From: Qaidamihabitans albus
GTDB taxonomy: Bacteria > Actinomycetota > Actinomycetes > Mycobacteriales > Pseudonocardiaceae
Length of the DNA: 64,000 nucleotides
Assembly (NCBI RefSeq): GCF_016464705.1
Contig: NZ_JAEHOB010000010.1
Span: 1 to 64,000 of the forward strand
Direction: 5' to 3'
Positions within the stretch are counted from its first letter, which is position 1, and the number at the start of each line of letters is the position of its first letter. Both the position numbers and the translations under genes were made by a program. The notes beneath the pieces are model-generated. The model was given only the letters and a program-made list of their open reading frames with translations. It was not told the DNA's origin and ran no database searches. Below are positions 35,281-44,458 of the stretch, in pieces.

Positions 35281-36228
35281 TGCGTTTCCTCCAGGTGCGG
35301 CCGGATACACAGGTCTTTTTCAGAACGCGCGCTGGCGTCCCGCGCGGCACGGCGTCACGGCACTATTCGGTTTCCTCCTCACCCGCAATACGGCGCGCAC
35401 GCACCGCAGCCATTGAGCCGAAAAAGTCACACACGGACGCGCGCGGCTTCGCGGTCCGCAGCCGGTGAAAATTCGTGGCCCGGCGCGCGCCTCGCGCGCT
35501 GTCCGGACATCGAGCAGGGCCGCCCCGACGCTACCCGATCCTTCACCCCGACTTCGACGGCCTCCGCAGTGCATCCACGTTGATCTCCGCGAGAACCGCC
35601 TGCAGTCAATCTATTGAGCAGGGGCGCACCCAATCAATGGGTCGATGGCGTGACGTGCGGTTTCACCCCTCGTATAACTTCGCCGGACGCGATCCGCACC
35701 GCTGAGCGCAGCGCGCACACGTGTTCGGGAACCGCCCGAAGACCGCATACCGGGTGGTAGTCGCGCTGCGGTGGCCGGTCACTGTTGGACCCTTGACAGC
35801 AATCCTGGCGCTCTGGTGGGCATGACCACGGTCTCACTCGTTTGGCCCAGCGACCACCACCCAAGGTTGCCCTGGGTGCAACTTTCGAGGCTTTCTTAGT
35901 CCGTGAGCCTGACACCACACGGCCGGTCGAGTTCGTAGCGTATTCAGCAACGCGTTGCGCATCGATCAACAACCGCGCGGAAAAGCACTGGCAGTGCCCG
36001 TTCGGGCACCCCCGGTGTGCGGCCCTGTCCCGCCGCGACGATCACCCGATCCGCACCACACCGGCACCTTGGGTGAGCGAAACCGCTCACCCGCCTTCCG
36101 GCTACTGAAAATCGGCTACCCCGCAAGCCCTTTGCGGCAAACCCCACAGTGCGGTCCCGCATCGCAGCCTCCCGGCGAACAGGTCACCATTGCATATCGA
36201 TTCCCAACCGCAGTTCGTTACGAGTTAC
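35281..36228. other. 948-bp non-coding upstream region of the betaine operon
   Basis: No convincing gene: open frames here are short, Arg/Pro-rich or interrupted, and G+C is lower than in the neighbours. It must hold the promoter of the betaine unit, but no clear -35/-10 pair was found. Two AT-rich palindromes stand out: TCAAT-CT-ATTGA at 35606-35617 and CCCAATCAATGGG at 35629-35641, about 330-360 bp upstream of the ATG. The rest holds nothing recognised, including no tRNA or riboswitch. Confidence 0.6.
35606..35641. promoter_or_regulatory. Paired AT-rich palindromes upstream of betaine operon
   Basis: TCAAT-CT-ATTGA (35606-35617) is perfect. CCCAATCAATGGG (35629-35641) is imperfect, with centres about 24 bp apart. 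The shared CAAT/ATTG elements suggest one dimeric regulator binding twice, but distance to the gene is large. Confidence 0.35.
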
Positions 36229-36318
36229 GCATTCGGACCCGCGAATTCCGCATTCGGACCCGCGAATTCCGCACGCGACAGCGAATGCGGAACTCGCAGG
36301 CAGGAATGCGGGACTCGC
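36229..36318. repeat. 21-bp tandem repeats with inverted partners downstream of phoD
   Basis: Two exact copies of a 21-bp unit beginning GCATTCGGACCC (36229-36249, 36250-36270) are followed by two degenerate inverted copies (near 36281-36298 and 36303-36319). The result can fold into large stems and probably ends phoD transcription (stop at 36322). Confidence 0.75.
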
Positions 36319-36321
36319 GAT

Positions 36322-37959
36322 TTACCGCAGCGGTTCCCGGACTCGGACGACCCGCTGCGTTCCGGCGCGGACCGCGAAGGAGACGGCATGCCGCGCACCG
36401 CTGGCGGGGTCGGTCCGCTCGGCGAGCTGGAACCAGTCCATCTGCACCCGCGCCGGGCTGACCTCGAGCACCGAGTAACCGTGCGAGTCGAAGTCGAGGT
36501 ACTTGACGTGCGGATTGTTCGCCCTGACCGCCGCCTCCACGGCGGGCGAGGCGGTGCGTGGCGGCACTCGCAGGATGTCGTCGAGGTTGTCGCTGGTCAC
36601 CGACGTGCACACGAGCTCGGTGCCGACCGAGTTCCGGTTCAGCGGGTAGGTCAGCGGGTCGCCGGGCAGCTCCGCCGCCCACGCCGAGTGGATGTCGCCG
36701 GTCAGGAAGACGGTGTCCCGTACCCCGTACTCACGCAGCGCCCCGAACAGTTCGGCGCGGTCGGCGGTGTAGCCGTCCCACTGGTCCACGTTGTACGGCA
36801 CGCCCTCGACCGGCCCGGTGAGCCGGGACAGCGCTCGCAGCTGCCTGGTGGACAGTGTGGACGGAAACCGGACGGGTGCGATCATCACCGGGTTGCCGAC
36901 CAGCTTCCACTGCGCTTGCGTGGTCACCAGCCCGTCCCGGAGCCAGCGCAGCTGCTCGGCGCCGGTGATCGTACGGGCCGGGTCGCCGATCGCCGGGTCG
37001 AGCGGGTGCGCGGCCTGTCGGCTGCGGTAGGTCCGCAGGTCGAGCATCGACAGTTCCGCCAGGGCGCCGAAACCGAACCTCCGGTACAACCGCGTTCCCG
37101 GCTCGTAGCGCACCGGCATCCACTCGGCATAGGCGCGCTGCGCCGCCGCCCGTCGTGCGGTCCAGCTGCCCTCTGCGGGCTCGGTGTGGTTCTCCGCGCC
37201 ACCGGACCAGGCGTCGTTGGCGGACTCGTGGTCGTCCCAGGTGGTGATGAACGGCAGCCGGGCATGCAACGCCCGCAGATCCGGATCGGCCTTGTACTGC
37301 GCGTGCCGGCGGCGGTAGTGCTCCAGCGTGGTCAGCTCGGCCGGCGGGTCGTGCGGCCGGACGACCACGTCACGCGCCTGGTACTCCCCCGGCGCGTACT
37401 CGTAGAGGTAGTCCCCGAGGTGCAGCACCGCGTCGAGATCCTCCCGCGCGGCCAGATGGCCATATGCCGCGAAGTAGCCGGCCTGCAGGTTCGCGCACGA
37501 GACGACCCCGAGCCGCAGCCGGTCGACCGCGCTGCCCGCGGCGGGCGCGGTGCGCGTGCGGCCCACCGGCGACACCGAACCACCGAGCCGGAACCGGTAC
37601 CAGTACCAGGTGGCGGGAGCGAGCCCGCGCGCGTCCACCTTGACCGTGTGGTCACGGGCCGCTCCGGTCGGCACCGTTCCGGTCGCGAGCAACGTCCGGA
37701 AGCCGTCGTCGAGCGCGACCTCCCAGCCCACCCGCACGTCCGGGCCCGCGCCGGACCCCGGTGCCGCGCCTGCCGAGGGTGTCACCCGCGTCCACAGCAG
37801 CACGCCGTCCGGCAGCGGATCGCCGGAGGCGACCCCGTATGCGAACGGTCCGGTGTCGGCCGCGGCGGCGCCGCCGAGAAGCCCGGCTCCCGCGACGGCC
37901 GCCACCCCGCCCGCGCGCAGCACGTCCCGTCGAGTCCACGAGTCCATACGCGAATACAT
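36322..37959 (-). CDS. phoD: Tat-exported alkaline phosphatase D (PhoD)
   Basis: The 545-residue protein has a twin-arginine signal (SWTRRDVLRAGGVAAVAGAG) and an N-terminal fibronectin-like domain (about 35-130, PFAYGVASGDPLPDGVLLWTR). The metal-dependent phosphatase domain carries VSCANLQAGYF, LHLGDYLYEYAPGEY, FITTWDDHESANDAW and LTGDIHSAWAAEL. PhoD enzymes use Fe and Ca to cleave phosphomono- and diesters, including teichoic acids and phospholipids, outside the cell under phosphate limitation. No clear PHO box was seen upstream. ATG codons at 37959 and 37947 are both possible starts; the second lies nearer the Arg-Arg. It is divergent from the EAL-GGDEF gene, with 188 bp between them. Confidence 0.94.
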   Translation of the reverse strand: MYSRMDSWTRRDVLRAGGVAAVAGAGLLGGAAAADTGPFAYGVASGDPLPDGVLLWTRVTPSAGAAPGSGAGPDVRVGWEVALDDGFRTLLATGTVPTGAARDHTVKVDARGLAPATWYWYRFRLGGSVSPVGRTRTAPAAGSAVDRLRLGVVSCANLQAGYFAAYGHLAAREDLDAVLHLGDYLYEYAPGEYQARDVVVRPHDPPAELTTLEHYRRRHAQYKADPDLRALHARLPFITTWDDHESANDAWSGGAENHTEPAEGSWTARRAAAQRAYAEWMPVRYEPGTRLYRRFGFGALAELSMLDLRTYRSRQAAHPLDPAIGDPARTITGAEQLRWLRDGLVTTQAQWKLVGNPVMIAPVRFPSTLSTRQLRALSRLTGPVEGVPYNVDQWDGYTADRAELFGALREYGVRDTVFLTGDIHSAWAAELPGDPLTYPLNRNSVGTELVCTSVTSDNLDDILRVPPRTASPAVEAAVRANNPHVKYLDFDSHGYSVLEVSPARVQMDWFQLAERTDPASGARHAVSFAVRAGTQRVVRVREPLR

Positions 37960-38147
37960 TTCACGAGTAGGTACCGCATGTCAGCACTGATCGGTGATCG
38001 TTCAGCGGAACTTCAACTGGATGGACTAGAAACCGCGACGCGGAATGCGCCACCTTGATTTCCGGCCTTGCCCCGTGCAAGTATCGGGCTACTTTTCTGC
38101 CGCGATCGAGAAGACAGTCCGAGAAGACAACAGCCGAGCACGCAGGC

Positions 38148-39866
38148 GTGGGAGTCGCCTTGAACCAGGTCCGCTTCGCCTTCCAGCCGCTGTACAGCCT
38201 GCACACCGGCAGCGTCATCGCGGTCGAGGCCCTGGCCCGCCCCGCCTCGGGGCAGGTACGTGATCTGCTCGGCTCGGCACTGCGGCAGGGCAGGCTGGCG
38301 GAGGTCGACGCGGGTCTCGCCGCACGGGCCATTCTGACGGAGGCACCGCACGCGTCCCTGCTCCCCGTGCATCTCAACCTCACCGCGCACACCGTCGCCG
38401 CGACCCCCGCGGCGCTGGACCCGCTGCACGAGGCGCTCGCCCGTACCGGTCGCCGCCCCCGCGAGGTCGTGCTGGAGGTCGGCCCGCCTTTTCACGGTGT
38501 GCCGTCACCGCACCTGCTCGCCGGCCTGCGCCGCCTCGGCGAGCTGGGATTCCGGCTGGCCTTCGACGGGCTGGGTGCCGGTGATCTTCCGCTCAACCTG
38601 CTCGCCGAGTCCAGAGTGGACCTCGTGAAGCTGGACCGCACCGCGCTGCGGCGGTTACCGGACGACATGGCGACGGTCGCACTGGTCGAATCGCTGGTGC
38701 ACTACGCGGCGCGCACCGGCCTGCGCCTCGTCGCCACGGGCATCGAGACCGAGGCCCAGCTCGACACCGTGCGGCGGCTCGGAATCCGCATCGCACAGGG
38801 AAACCTGTTCGCGCCCGCCCGGGACGGCATGGTGCCGGCCGGAACGATCACACTGGCGACACCCGAGACCCGGCCCGGAGCACCCTCCGGCACGCCGGCC
38901 GCGACTCCCCGCGTGGACGACTTCCTGCGGCCCGCCACGACCCTGCCTGCCGACGCGACGTCCGAGCAGATCCGCACGGTGCTGGTCGACCAGGAGGCGC
39001 CGACCGGGATCGTCGGCGTCGACGAGCACGACCGTCCACAGTGGTCGATCGATCGAACCCGGTTCCTGCTCGCCGTCACCGGGCCGTTCGGGCATGCTCT
39101 GCACGCCAACCGCCCGGCCGCGCGACTGGCCGACCCGCCACACGTCATCCGCAAGGGCGCCGGCGCGCTCGAGCTGCTCGACCTGGTGGCGGACGCGGAC
39201 TGGAACCGCACCAGCGACGACATCGTGGTGATCGACGAGGACGGCCGCTGCGAGGGCGTCGTGCTGGTCAACGAGATCGTGCGCGGCATGGCCGAGGTGA
39301 AGATCGAGGAGGCCGCGGCGCTCAACCCGCTGACCCGGCTGCCCGGAAGCGACACCGTCGCCCGCGACGTCGACCGCCGCATCGGCGCGAACCAGCCGGT
39401 GGTCGTCGGCTGGCTGGACGTCGACTCGTTCAAGAAGGTCAACGACACGGTCGGATTCGCGGCCGGGGACGACCTCATCCGCTCGCTGGGCCGGCGGCTC
39501 ACCGACATCAGCGCCGCACTGGGCGACATCACGGTGAGCCATGTCGGCGGCGACGACTTCCTCATCGCCTGCGGTGTCGACAAGATCACAGCCATGGCCG
39601 ACCGGCTGCTGGACACGCGCTGGGCGGCCGAGGGGCTTCCGGTGACGATCTCGCTCGCCACGCTCGTCTGCGCCGGTTCCTCGGTCCGCTCCTACCGCGA
39701 GGTGTCCCGCATGCTCGCGCCGCTGAAGAAGAAGGCGAAATCGGTGACCGGATCGAGCTGGGTGAACGGGTGGCCCGGCTCCGAACGCCTCGAGGTGCTG
39801 CGCGGCGCCGGGCCGCGCGCCGTACCACGCCAGCGCCCCGGTAGCTGGGCACGCCCGGCGGGCTGA
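38148..39866 (+). CDS. EAL-CBS-GGDEF c-di-GMP signalling protein
   Basis: The 572-residue soluble protein starts with an EAL domain (about 1-240). It keeps VEALARP, VDLVKLDR and TGIETEAQ, but DDFG has become DGLGAG, so phosphodiesterase activity is doubtful. A middle CBS-like pair (about 255-400; DDIVVIDEDGRCEGVV) may bind adenine nucleotides. The GGDEF domain (about 405-560) has DVDSFKKVNDTVGFAAGDD and a HVGGDDFLIACG signature, a GGD-D-F variant usually compatible with diguanylate cyclase activity. The GTG at 38148 is nearest the domain start; the longer frame is unlikely coding. It could be a cyclase regulated by the two upstream domains. A terminator hairpin follows. Confidence 0.88.
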   Translation: MGVALNQVRFAFQPLYSLHTGSVIAVEALARPASGQVRDLLGSALRQGRLAEVDAGLAARAILTEAPHASLLPVHLNLTAHTVAATPAALDPLHEALARTGRRPREVVLEVGPPFHGVPSPHLLAGLRRLGELGFRLAFDGLGAGDLPLNLLAESRVDLVKLDRTALRRLPDDMATVALVESLVHYAARTGLRLVATGIETEAQLDTVRRLGIRIAQGNLFAPARDGMVPAGTITLATPETRPGAPSGTPAATPRVDDFLRPATTLPADATSEQIRTVLVDQEAPTGIVGVDEHDRPQWSIDRTRFLLAVTGPFGHALHANRPAARLADPPHVIRKGAGALELLDLVADADWNRTSDDIVVIDEDGRCEGVVLVNEIVRGMAEVKIEEAAALNPLTRLPGSDTVARDVDRRIGANQPVVVGWLDVDSFKKVNDTVGFAAGDDLIRSLGRRLTDISAALGDITVSHVGGDDFLIACGVDKITAMADRLLDTRWAAEGLPVTISLATLVCAGSSVRSYREVSRMLAPLKKKAKSVTGSSWVNGWPGSERLEVLRGAGPRAVPRQRPGSWARPAG

Positions 39867-39871
39867 GTGAT

Positions 39872-39912
39872 GAGTGCCCCGGCACCGCTGGGGGCTCGGC
39901 GCCGGGGCACTC
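39872..39912 (+). terminator. Terminator hairpin after EAL-GGDEF gene
   Basis: A perfect 12-bp inverted repeat (39872-39883 and 39901-39912, GAGTGCCCCGGC) with a 17-nt loop, 5 bp after the stop codon. The WYL gene on the opposite strand ends about 160 bp further on, after an AT-rich patch (39965-40005). Confidence 0.8.
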
Positions 39913-40069
39913 CCCAGATGCCGCGACGCCCACGGAGGGGGCAAGGGCGCCCGGCAAGCCCAAAACATGAAATCATTTTCGATAGCTTCACATTTCACGA
40001 TACGCCAGCCCGCGCCACAGGCATAGCTCCGGAGGTGAAGTCGCGCGACTGCTCCGGTAGTCGAGTGAC

Positions 40070-41053
40070 CTACGGTGCCGCGGCCGTCGCGGAGGTCGCG
40101 GAGGTCGCGGCCAGGAGTCGTTCACCGAATGCTCGGCAGGCGGCTGTGAACTGCGCTCCCGCGCTGATCTGGAAGTCCGCGTCCAGGAAGGCGAGGTTGA
40201 GAACCAGCCACTGCCAGGAGTCGAGCGCGAGGCTGACGCTGGTCTGCCGGTCGCCGGTGGAGTGGATCTCGGCGTCCTGCAACTTCAGAGCGTCGATGAC
40301 GTCCGCGGCAGGGGCCTTGACCAGAAGGCTCACCGGTTGCCTGTCCTTGTTGAGTCCCTGCCGCAGGTACTCGGCTGCTGAGTCGGCGGGCAGTGGCCGC
40401 GCCGCGTAGCGGTGGCCGGTTCGCCTGGGCTCGCTGAGCCGGTCGAGGCGGAACACACGCCAGTCCTCACGTTCGACGTCCCAGCCCAGCAGGTACCAGC
40501 GGAGGAGATGGTGAACTTGCCGATATGGCTCCACCCGCCGATCCGTCCGCTCTCCACGGGCGTTCGTGTAGGTGAACGTCATCGTCTCCTGGTGCGCGAT
40601 GGCCTCGGCGACGAGGCCGAAGCGGTCGGCGGTCACGTTCGGAGCCCGCTGGGGGCTGGTCTCCAGGCTGGCGCGAATGGACGTCACGCGGGGGCGCAGC
40701 CGGGCGGGCAGGAACTGGTCGAGCTTTCCGTAGGCCCGGGTCGCGGCATCGTCGATCCCTCCTTCCGTGGACGGCCCGACGGCGGCGAGCGAAGCGAGTG
40801 CCAGCAGGGTGGCCACCGCTTCGTCGTCGTCCAGGACGAGCGGCGGCATCGTCCGGCCTGCGGCGAGCCGGTAGAAGCCGCCCGGGCCTGGCTGCGTCTC
40901 GACGGGATAGCCGTACCCGCGTAGCCGATCGACGTCCCGGCGCAGGGTCCGCGGGCTGACGCCCAGCCGCCGGGTCAGTTCCTCCCCGCTGAACGACCGG
41001 CCCGTCTGCAAGGCCGACAGCAGGGCCAGCATGCGCTCGGTGACGTCCGCCAT
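40070..41053 (-). CDS. WYL-domain transcription regulator (HTH_11/DeoR-type)
   Basis: The 327-residue regulator has an N-terminal winged helix (MLALLSALQTGRSFSGEELT, LGVSPRTLRRDVDRLRGYGY; about 1-65). A WYL ligand domain (about 135-215; ADRFGLVAEAIAHQ, RWYLLGWDVEREDWRVFRLDR) follows and it ends in a WCX-like segment. In place of W-Y-L it has R-W-Y-L-L-G-W, the common form. WYL regulators respond to nucleic-acid damage products or small ligands and often control DNA-repair or defence genes. The ATG at 41053 is 62 bp from the start of the divergent UvrA-like gene, so joint control is likely. Confidence 0.88.
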   Translation of the reverse strand: MADVTERMLALLSALQTGRSFSGEELTRRLGVSPRTLRRDVDRLRGYGYPVETQPGPGGFYRLAAGRTMPPLVLDDDEAVATLLALASLAAVGPSTEGGIDDAATRAYGKLDQFLPARLRPRVTSIRASLETSPQRAPNVTADRFGLVAEAIAHQETMTFTYTNARGERTDRRVEPYRQVHHLLRWYLLGWDVEREDWRVFRLDRLSEPRRTGHRYAARPLPADSAAEYLRQGLNKDRQPVSLLVKAPAADVIDALKLQDAEIHSTGDRQTSVSLALDSWQWLVLNLAFLDADFQISAGAQFTAACRAFGERLLAATSATSATAAAP

Positions 41054-41115
41054 CACCCCATCATCGCACCGGTTGCGGTCAGGATGTGGCCACATCTGCT
41101 CGTAGCCTGCCGGTC

Positions 41116-43386
41116 ATGGCAGAGCGAACCATCACCCTTCGCCGGGCCCGCACGAACAACCTGGCCGACCTGGACGTCGACGTCCCGCGTAACCGGCTGG
41201 TCGTCTTCGTCGGCGTGTCGGGTTCGGGCAAGTCGTCGCTGGTGTTCGACACGATCGCCGCCGAGGCGGGGTACCAGCTCAACGAGACGTTCCCGCCCTT
41301 CGCGCGGAACCGGCTGCCGAAGTGGACCCGGCCGGACGTCGAGCACATCGAGGGGCTGACCCCGGTGGTCGTCATCGACCAGCGCCGGATCGGCGGCGGC
41401 AACGCCCGCTCGACCGTCGGCACGGTCACGGACACCTGGACCTACCTGCGGCTGCTGTTCTCCCGACTCAGCCGGCCGCATTTGGGCGAGTCGAACCACT
41501 TCTCCTTCAACGAGCCCGCCGGCATGTGTCCGACCTGCTCGGGCCTCGGGGAGGTGGTGGTCAGCGCGGTCGAGCGCTTTCTGGATCTCGACAGGTCCCT
41601 CGCCGACGGCGCGATCCGGCTGCCAGGGTTCGGTAACGGTGGCTACTGGTACTCCCAGTACGCCGACATCGGCACCTTCGACGCCGATACCCCGCTTCGG
41701 CAGTGGAGCCGGGCCGAACGCGAGGCGCTGCTGTACGGCGGCCGGGCTGCGGCGAAACTGGGCCGTAAGCCTCCCAAGGAGTACGAGGGGGTCGTCGAGC
41801 GGTTCGAGCGGATCTACCTGCACACCTCGGACAGTTTGTCGGAGCGCAAGCAGGACACGATCCGCCGGTTCACCAAGGCCGAGACCTGCCCCGAGTGCGC
41901 CGGCGACCGGCTCAACAAGGCCGCGCGAACGGCCACCGTGCTCGACCACACCATCGGCGAGATGCCCCGCCTGGAGATCACCGAGCTCGCCGGCCTCGTT
42001 CGCACGATCACCTCCGCCCGCGTCGCGCCCGTCGTCGCGGCACTGACGGCCCGGCTGGATGCGATGATCACGATCGGGCTCGGCTACCTCACGCTCTCGC
42101 GGGCGACCACGACGCTCTCCGGCGGGGAGTCACAACGGATCAAGACGGTCAAGCACCTCGGGTACAGCCTCACCGAGATGACCTACGTGGTCGACGAACC
42201 GACCGTGGGACTGCATCCCACCGATGTGGAATCCGTGATCGAGCTCCTGGAGCGGCTTCGCGACAGCGGCAACAACGTCCTCGTCGTCGAGCACGACCCC
42301 GCCGTCATGGCTCACGCGGACCAGGTCATCGAGATCGGGCCTGACGCGGGTGCGGGCGGCGGGCAGCTCGTGTTCCAAGGCACCTTCGCCCAGCTTCGCG
42401 ACGCCGGCACGCCGACCGGGCGAGCCCTGGCCCGGCACCGGCCGCTCAAGCTCGCCCCACGTCCCGCCACGGGCCATTTCACCGTCGCGGGCGCCGACCG
42501 CAACAACCTGCGGCACCTCACCGTGCGGTTCCCCACAGGCGTGCTGACCGTCCTCACCGGCGTCGCAGGCTCCGGCAAGTCCAGCCTCGCCGACGAGCTG
42601 CTGGCCCAGCACGACGCGACCGTGATCGACCAGAAGCCGGTCAGCACCAACCGCCGCTCCACCCCCATCACCTACACCGGCATCGCCCCCGCGATCCGCA
42701 AGCTGTTCGCCAGGCACAACCACGTCCCCGCCGGCCTGTTCAGCGCCAACTCCGAGGGCGCCTGCCCCGACTGCAAGGGGCTCGGCGTCATCTATACCGA
42801 CCTGGCGTTCATGGACGGCCAGGAGGTCGTCTGCGAAACCTGCCACGGCCGCCGCTTCACCCCGGAGGTCCTCGCCCACACCGTGAACGGCCTGTCGATC
42901 GCCGATGTCGACGACCTCACCGTCGGCCAGTCCATCGTCCAGCTGCCGGACGAAGGCATCGCCCGAGCCCTGCGACAGCTGACCGCCGTCGGCCTGGGCT
43001 ACCTATGCCTCGGCCAGTCCCTGAGCACGCTGTCGGGAGGAGAGTGCCAACGGGTCAAGATCGCCAAAGAGCTCCGGCAGGCAACGCGGCCCACCACGTA
43101 CGTGCTCGACGAGCCGACAACCGGGCTGCACATGAACGACATCGACACGCTCCTGCACGTCCTCGACAGCCTCGTCGAGCAGGACCACACGGTCGTCGTC
43201 ATCGAGCACAACCTTGACGTCATTCGACAGGCCGACTGGCTGATCGACCTTGGTCCCGGGCCCGGCAGGCACGGCGGAACCGTCCTCTTCGAAGGCCACG
43301 TCGCCGACTACACCGGCCACCCGACGCCCACATGCCAGGCCCTGGCCCATACCGAATCGGAAACGCGCTCACCCGCCGGGCACTGA
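41116..43386 (+). CDS. UvrA-like excinuclease/ABC ATPase (short paralogue)
   Basis: This 756-residue protein has two ABC ATPase units: Walker A GVSGSGKSSL and GVAGSGKSSL, signatures LSGGESQR and LSGGECQR, and Walker B VVDEPTVGLH and VLDEPTTGLH. Zinc modules include CPTCSG, CPECAG and CPDCKG with CETC. It is ~200 residues shorter than housekeeping UvrA and seems to lack the UvrB-binding domain. Such paralogues (UvrA2/DrrC class) occur with drug or DNA-damage tolerance. The ATG at 41116 gives the MAERTITLRRARTNNL start used by this family. It is divergent from the WYL regulator and overlaps the next convergent gene by 18 bp. Confidence 0.9.
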   Translation: MAERTITLRRARTNNLADLDVDVPRNRLVVFVGVSGSGKSSLVFDTIAAEAGYQLNETFPPFARNRLPKWTRPDVEHIEGLTPVVVIDQRRIGGGNARSTVGTVTDTWTYLRLLFSRLSRPHLGESNHFSFNEPAGMCPTCSGLGEVVVSAVERFLDLDRSLADGAIRLPGFGNGGYWYSQYADIGTFDADTPLRQWSRAEREALLYGGRAAAKLGRKPPKEYEGVVERFERIYLHTSDSLSERKQDTIRRFTKAETCPECAGDRLNKAARTATVLDHTIGEMPRLEITELAGLVRTITSARVAPVVAALTARLDAMITIGLGYLTLSRATTTLSGGESQRIKTVKHLGYSLTEMTYVVDEPTVGLHPTDVESVIELLERLRDSGNNVLVVEHDPAVMAHADQVIEIGPDAGAGGGQLVFQGTFAQLRDAGTPTGRALARHRPLKLAPRPATGHFTVAGADRNNLRHLTVRFPTGVLTVLTGVAGSGKSSLADELLAQHDATVIDQKPVSTNRRSTPITYTGIAPAIRKLFARHNHVPAGLFSANSEGACPDCKGLGVIYTDLAFMDGQEVVCETCHGRRFTPEVLAHTVNGLSIADVDDLTVGQSIVQLPDEGIARALRQLTAVGLGYLCLGQSLSTLSGGECQRVKIAKELRQATRPTTYVLDEPTTGLHMNDIDTLLHVLDSLVEQDHTVVVIEHNLDVIRQADWLIDLGPGPGRHGGTVLFEGHVADYTGHPTPTCQALAHTESETRSPAGH

Positions 43387-44106
43387 CAGGACGCGCCCGG
43401 TCGCGCGGCCCAGGAACGCCCGCCACAGGTCGCAGGCCGACCGGGCGAGCAGCCCGGCCGTCTCGGCCGGGCCATCGGTTCCGGCCGCCTCGTAGTCCGC
43501 CAGCAGCGCCCGCACGGCAGACGTACCGGCGGGCTCGCCCTCCGGTCGCACGTGGACGACCCGCGCGAGCGGTCGCCCGGCGTAGTCCACGATCGTCGCG
43601 GCGAGCTCGCCCGCGCGTGCCCTCGCAGATGCCCGGTCGGCACCCGCGAGCAACAGCGCCCGGTACCTGACCCGCCAGACGTGCAGCCGGACCTCTGGCC
43701 GCAGCGCCCGCCGGGCCGCGAGCCGCCGCCCGGCCCGCTCGTCGGGCGGATCGAGCAGGCGTTCGTGGGCCAGCAGCAGCGCCTGCACGTAGTCGGCCAC
43801 ATGCGCCTGTTCGAAACGCCCGTGCGGCGCCCGGTCGTCCGCGTGCGGCAACACCCCGCGGGGATAGTCGAGTTCGAGCAGGCACCGCTCGTCCGGGGTC
43901 AGCTCGCCGGCGTACGGCCCGATCGACTCGGCCCGGTAGAGCTCCGGCACGTCGCCGAGGCGGTGGTACGGGTGGCGAAGTGCCAGCCGGAAACAGGCGT
44001 CGCCGGCGTCCAGGGCCGTTACCCGCACATCGAGTGCCGCGCTCCACAGTCGGACCCCTTCCGGATATCCCGGGCGCTCCCGGGGCTCACCTTCCCTCAG
44101 TTCCAC
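43369..44106 (-). CDS. Hypothetical protein
   Basis: The 245-residue protein is soluble and Arg/Ala/Asp-rich, with a beta-type front (VRLWSAALDVRVTALDAGDA) and a helical rear half (YVQALLLAHERLL, RRALRPEVRLHVWRVRYRAL). No family, catalytic motif or signal was recognised. The GTG at 44106 overlaps the zinc-ribbon gene stop by 10 bp, so the two appear coupled. Its 3' end overlaps that of the convergent UvrA-like gene. Codon usage is as in its neighbours. Confidence 0.6.
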   Translation of the reverse strand: MELREGEPRERPGYPEGVRLWSAALDVRVTALDAGDACFRLALRHPYHRLGDVPELYRAESIGPYAGELTPDERCLLELDYPRGVLPHADDRAPHGRFEQAHVADYVQALLLAHERLLDPPDERAGRRLAARRALRPEVRLHVWRVRYRALLLAGADRASARARAGELAATIVDYAGRPLARVVHVRPEGEPAGTSAVRALLADYEAAGTDGPAETAGLLARSACDLWRAFLGRATGRVLSVPGG

Positions 44107-44306
44107 AGCTCGTCCTCGACTTCCTGAAGCCATCCGGATGCCCGGGCCAGCAACTGCCCCAGCAGTTCGAGGACGTCGAGACATTCACGGCAGTACACCT
44201 CGCCCCGAGAGTCGGCGAGCCAGAGCACGTCCGGCGGCGTCCAGCGCCGTGGGATCGCACACTCCGCGCACTCGACCTCGGGTCCGATGTCAGCCGCGGC
44301 TTCCAC
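44097..44306 (-). CDS. Small zinc-ribbon-like protein
   Basis: A ~69-residue protein with two C-x-x-C knuckles (CAEC and CREC, about 27 residues apart), which together could hold one zinc ion, and a C-terminal acidic helix (LLGQLLARASGWLQEVEDEL). The GTG at 44306 follows AGGGA; a longer frame to 44408 exists but runs through the duplicated promoter region. It is coupled to the following hypothetical gene. The role is unknown; binding of a partner protein or nucleic acid is possible. Confidence 0.55.
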   Translation of the reverse strand: MEAAADIGPEVECAECAIPRRWTPPDVLWLADSRGEVYCRECLDVLELLGQLLARASGWLQEVEDELWN

Positions 44307-44458
44307 GGTCCCTGCCGAACATGGGCCTCCCCAGACCGATAGACCACCCGGAAACGGATTGCTCAGCGACGCGGCCGTGATCCAGGGGGTACCCACGGCC
44401 GGCGTCACCGGCGGCTACGGTTACAGGTGTCAGGACTGCAACCAGTAGCCACAACCAA

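Noticed and set aside
35634-36108. Short open frames on both strands upstream of the betaine operon
   Set aside because: No ribosome site, no domain pattern, odd composition (Cys, Pro, Arg-rich), and the two overlap each other.
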